A stretch of DNA of 5,786 bases from Syntrophothermus sp. UBA1445 (GTDB lineage: Bacteria > Bacillota > Syntrophomonadia > Syntrophomonadales > DTU052): assembly GCA_002329495.1 (NCBI GenBank), contig DCTH01000207.1, positions 1 to 5,786 on the forward strand, written 5' to 3'. Made by a program: the position numbers and the translations under genes. Positions 5,496 to 5,786 of the stretch are shown in pieces (the first letter of the stretch is position 1; each line of letters starts with the position of its first letter). Under the pieces are notes generated by a model that searched no databases, was not told the origin of the DNA, and saw nothing but the letters and a program-made list of their open reading frames with translations.

Positions 5496-5786
5496 CTGCA
5501 AACTCCCTTCCACAAAAACCCACACTTGTCTTACCCTACAGTTTAACCTCAATCCTTCGTTACCCTCAACCTTCCCCTTTTTCGCCTGATTCTTGACCCC
5601 AAACCCCGATTCTATTTTACACAGGAATGTTCACTCATCATATCCCCCGGGTATTATTGTATTTTTAACTTTCAGGTTCCTTGAATAACCTTCATCCGGT
5701 CGTTATAAAGCCCGGGATGTGGCAAAAAATCACGTACTCGCGGGGCGCAAGCACAAATTGTTCTGGTTGGAAATATAATGTATTTA
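5496..5786. other. Upstream region of pcm, no gene seen
   Basis: These 291 bp hold no convincing coding sequence. The part next to pcm (about 5500-5610) is strikingly purine-rich on the minus strand, with repeated TTGAGG and GGGTAA words and a GGGGTTTGGGG run (5597-5607). Candidate -10 hexamers for pcm exist on the minus strand (TAAAAT near 5620, TACAAT near 5660), but none has a well-spaced -35 box. A TATAAT at 5774-5779 on the plus strand could belong to a gene beyond the right edge. Confidence 0.5.
5503..5509 (-). promoter_or_regulatory. Ribosome binding site placing pcm at GTG 5495
   Basis: On the minus strand AAGGGAG ends 7 nt before GTG (5495-5493). The same site is 22 nt from the ATG at 5480, which argues for the GTG. 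Homologue alignments could still favour the ATG. Confidence 0.6.

Noticed and set aside
5691..5719. CATCC...GGATG hairpin and CCCGGG words near the right edge
   Set aside because: A 5-bp stem with a bulge and no T-run on either strand; not a credible terminator or operator.
5774..5779. TATAAT close to the right edge
   Set aside because: No -35 box at 16-18 bp (TTGTTC is only 10 bp away) and the downstream gene is outside the window, so no promoter is called.

Overview
The window looks like chromosomal DNA of an anaerobic, moderate-GC Firmicute (class Clostridia). The reasons are a WalJ/YycJ-type metallo-hydrolase, strong AGGAGG-type ribosome binding sites, two GTG starts, and a GlcD/LctD-type flavoprotein next to an AMP-forming acyl-CoA synthetase. 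The last pairing is common in fatty-acid- or hydroxyacid-oxidising (often syntrophic) Clostridia. That lineage call is an inference; there is no rRNA or other phylogenetic marker here.

Layout. Positions 1-21 hold the 5' end of a tRNA-Ser gene on the minus strand, running off the left edge. A 235-bp gap follows. It carries weak divergent promoter candidates and a perfect 20-bp palindrome (140-159). Next are walJ (257-1033, plus), a short convergent gap with a weak terminator-like hairpin, and glcD (1161-2567, minus). A 301-bp divergent intergenic region separates glcD from an acyl-CoA synthetase gene (2869-4557, plus). The gap at 4558-4829 contains an imperfect long inverted repeat and a good bidirectional terminator hairpin (4730-4761). 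Then comes pcm (minus; start placed at a GTG at 5495), and 291 bp without a recognisable gene up to the right edge.

How the genes relate. The four genes are separate transcription units: walJ and glcD converge, glcD and the synthetase diverge, and the synthetase and pcm converge. The only pair with a plausible metabolic link is glcD and the synthetase: activation of a carboxylic acid to its CoA thioester, beside a flavin-linked 2-hydroxyacid dehydrogenase, from one shared regulatory region. walJ (DNA end processing/maintenance) and pcm (repair of isoaspartyl damage in proteins) are housekeeping genes unrelated to that pair.

I see no phage, transposase, CRISPR, toxin-antitoxin or defence genes, and no convincing new system. 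The items most worth checking are the non-coding ones: the 20-bp palindrome upstream of walJ, the structured segment between the synthetase gene and pcm, and the repeat-bearing region over the synthetase promoter.
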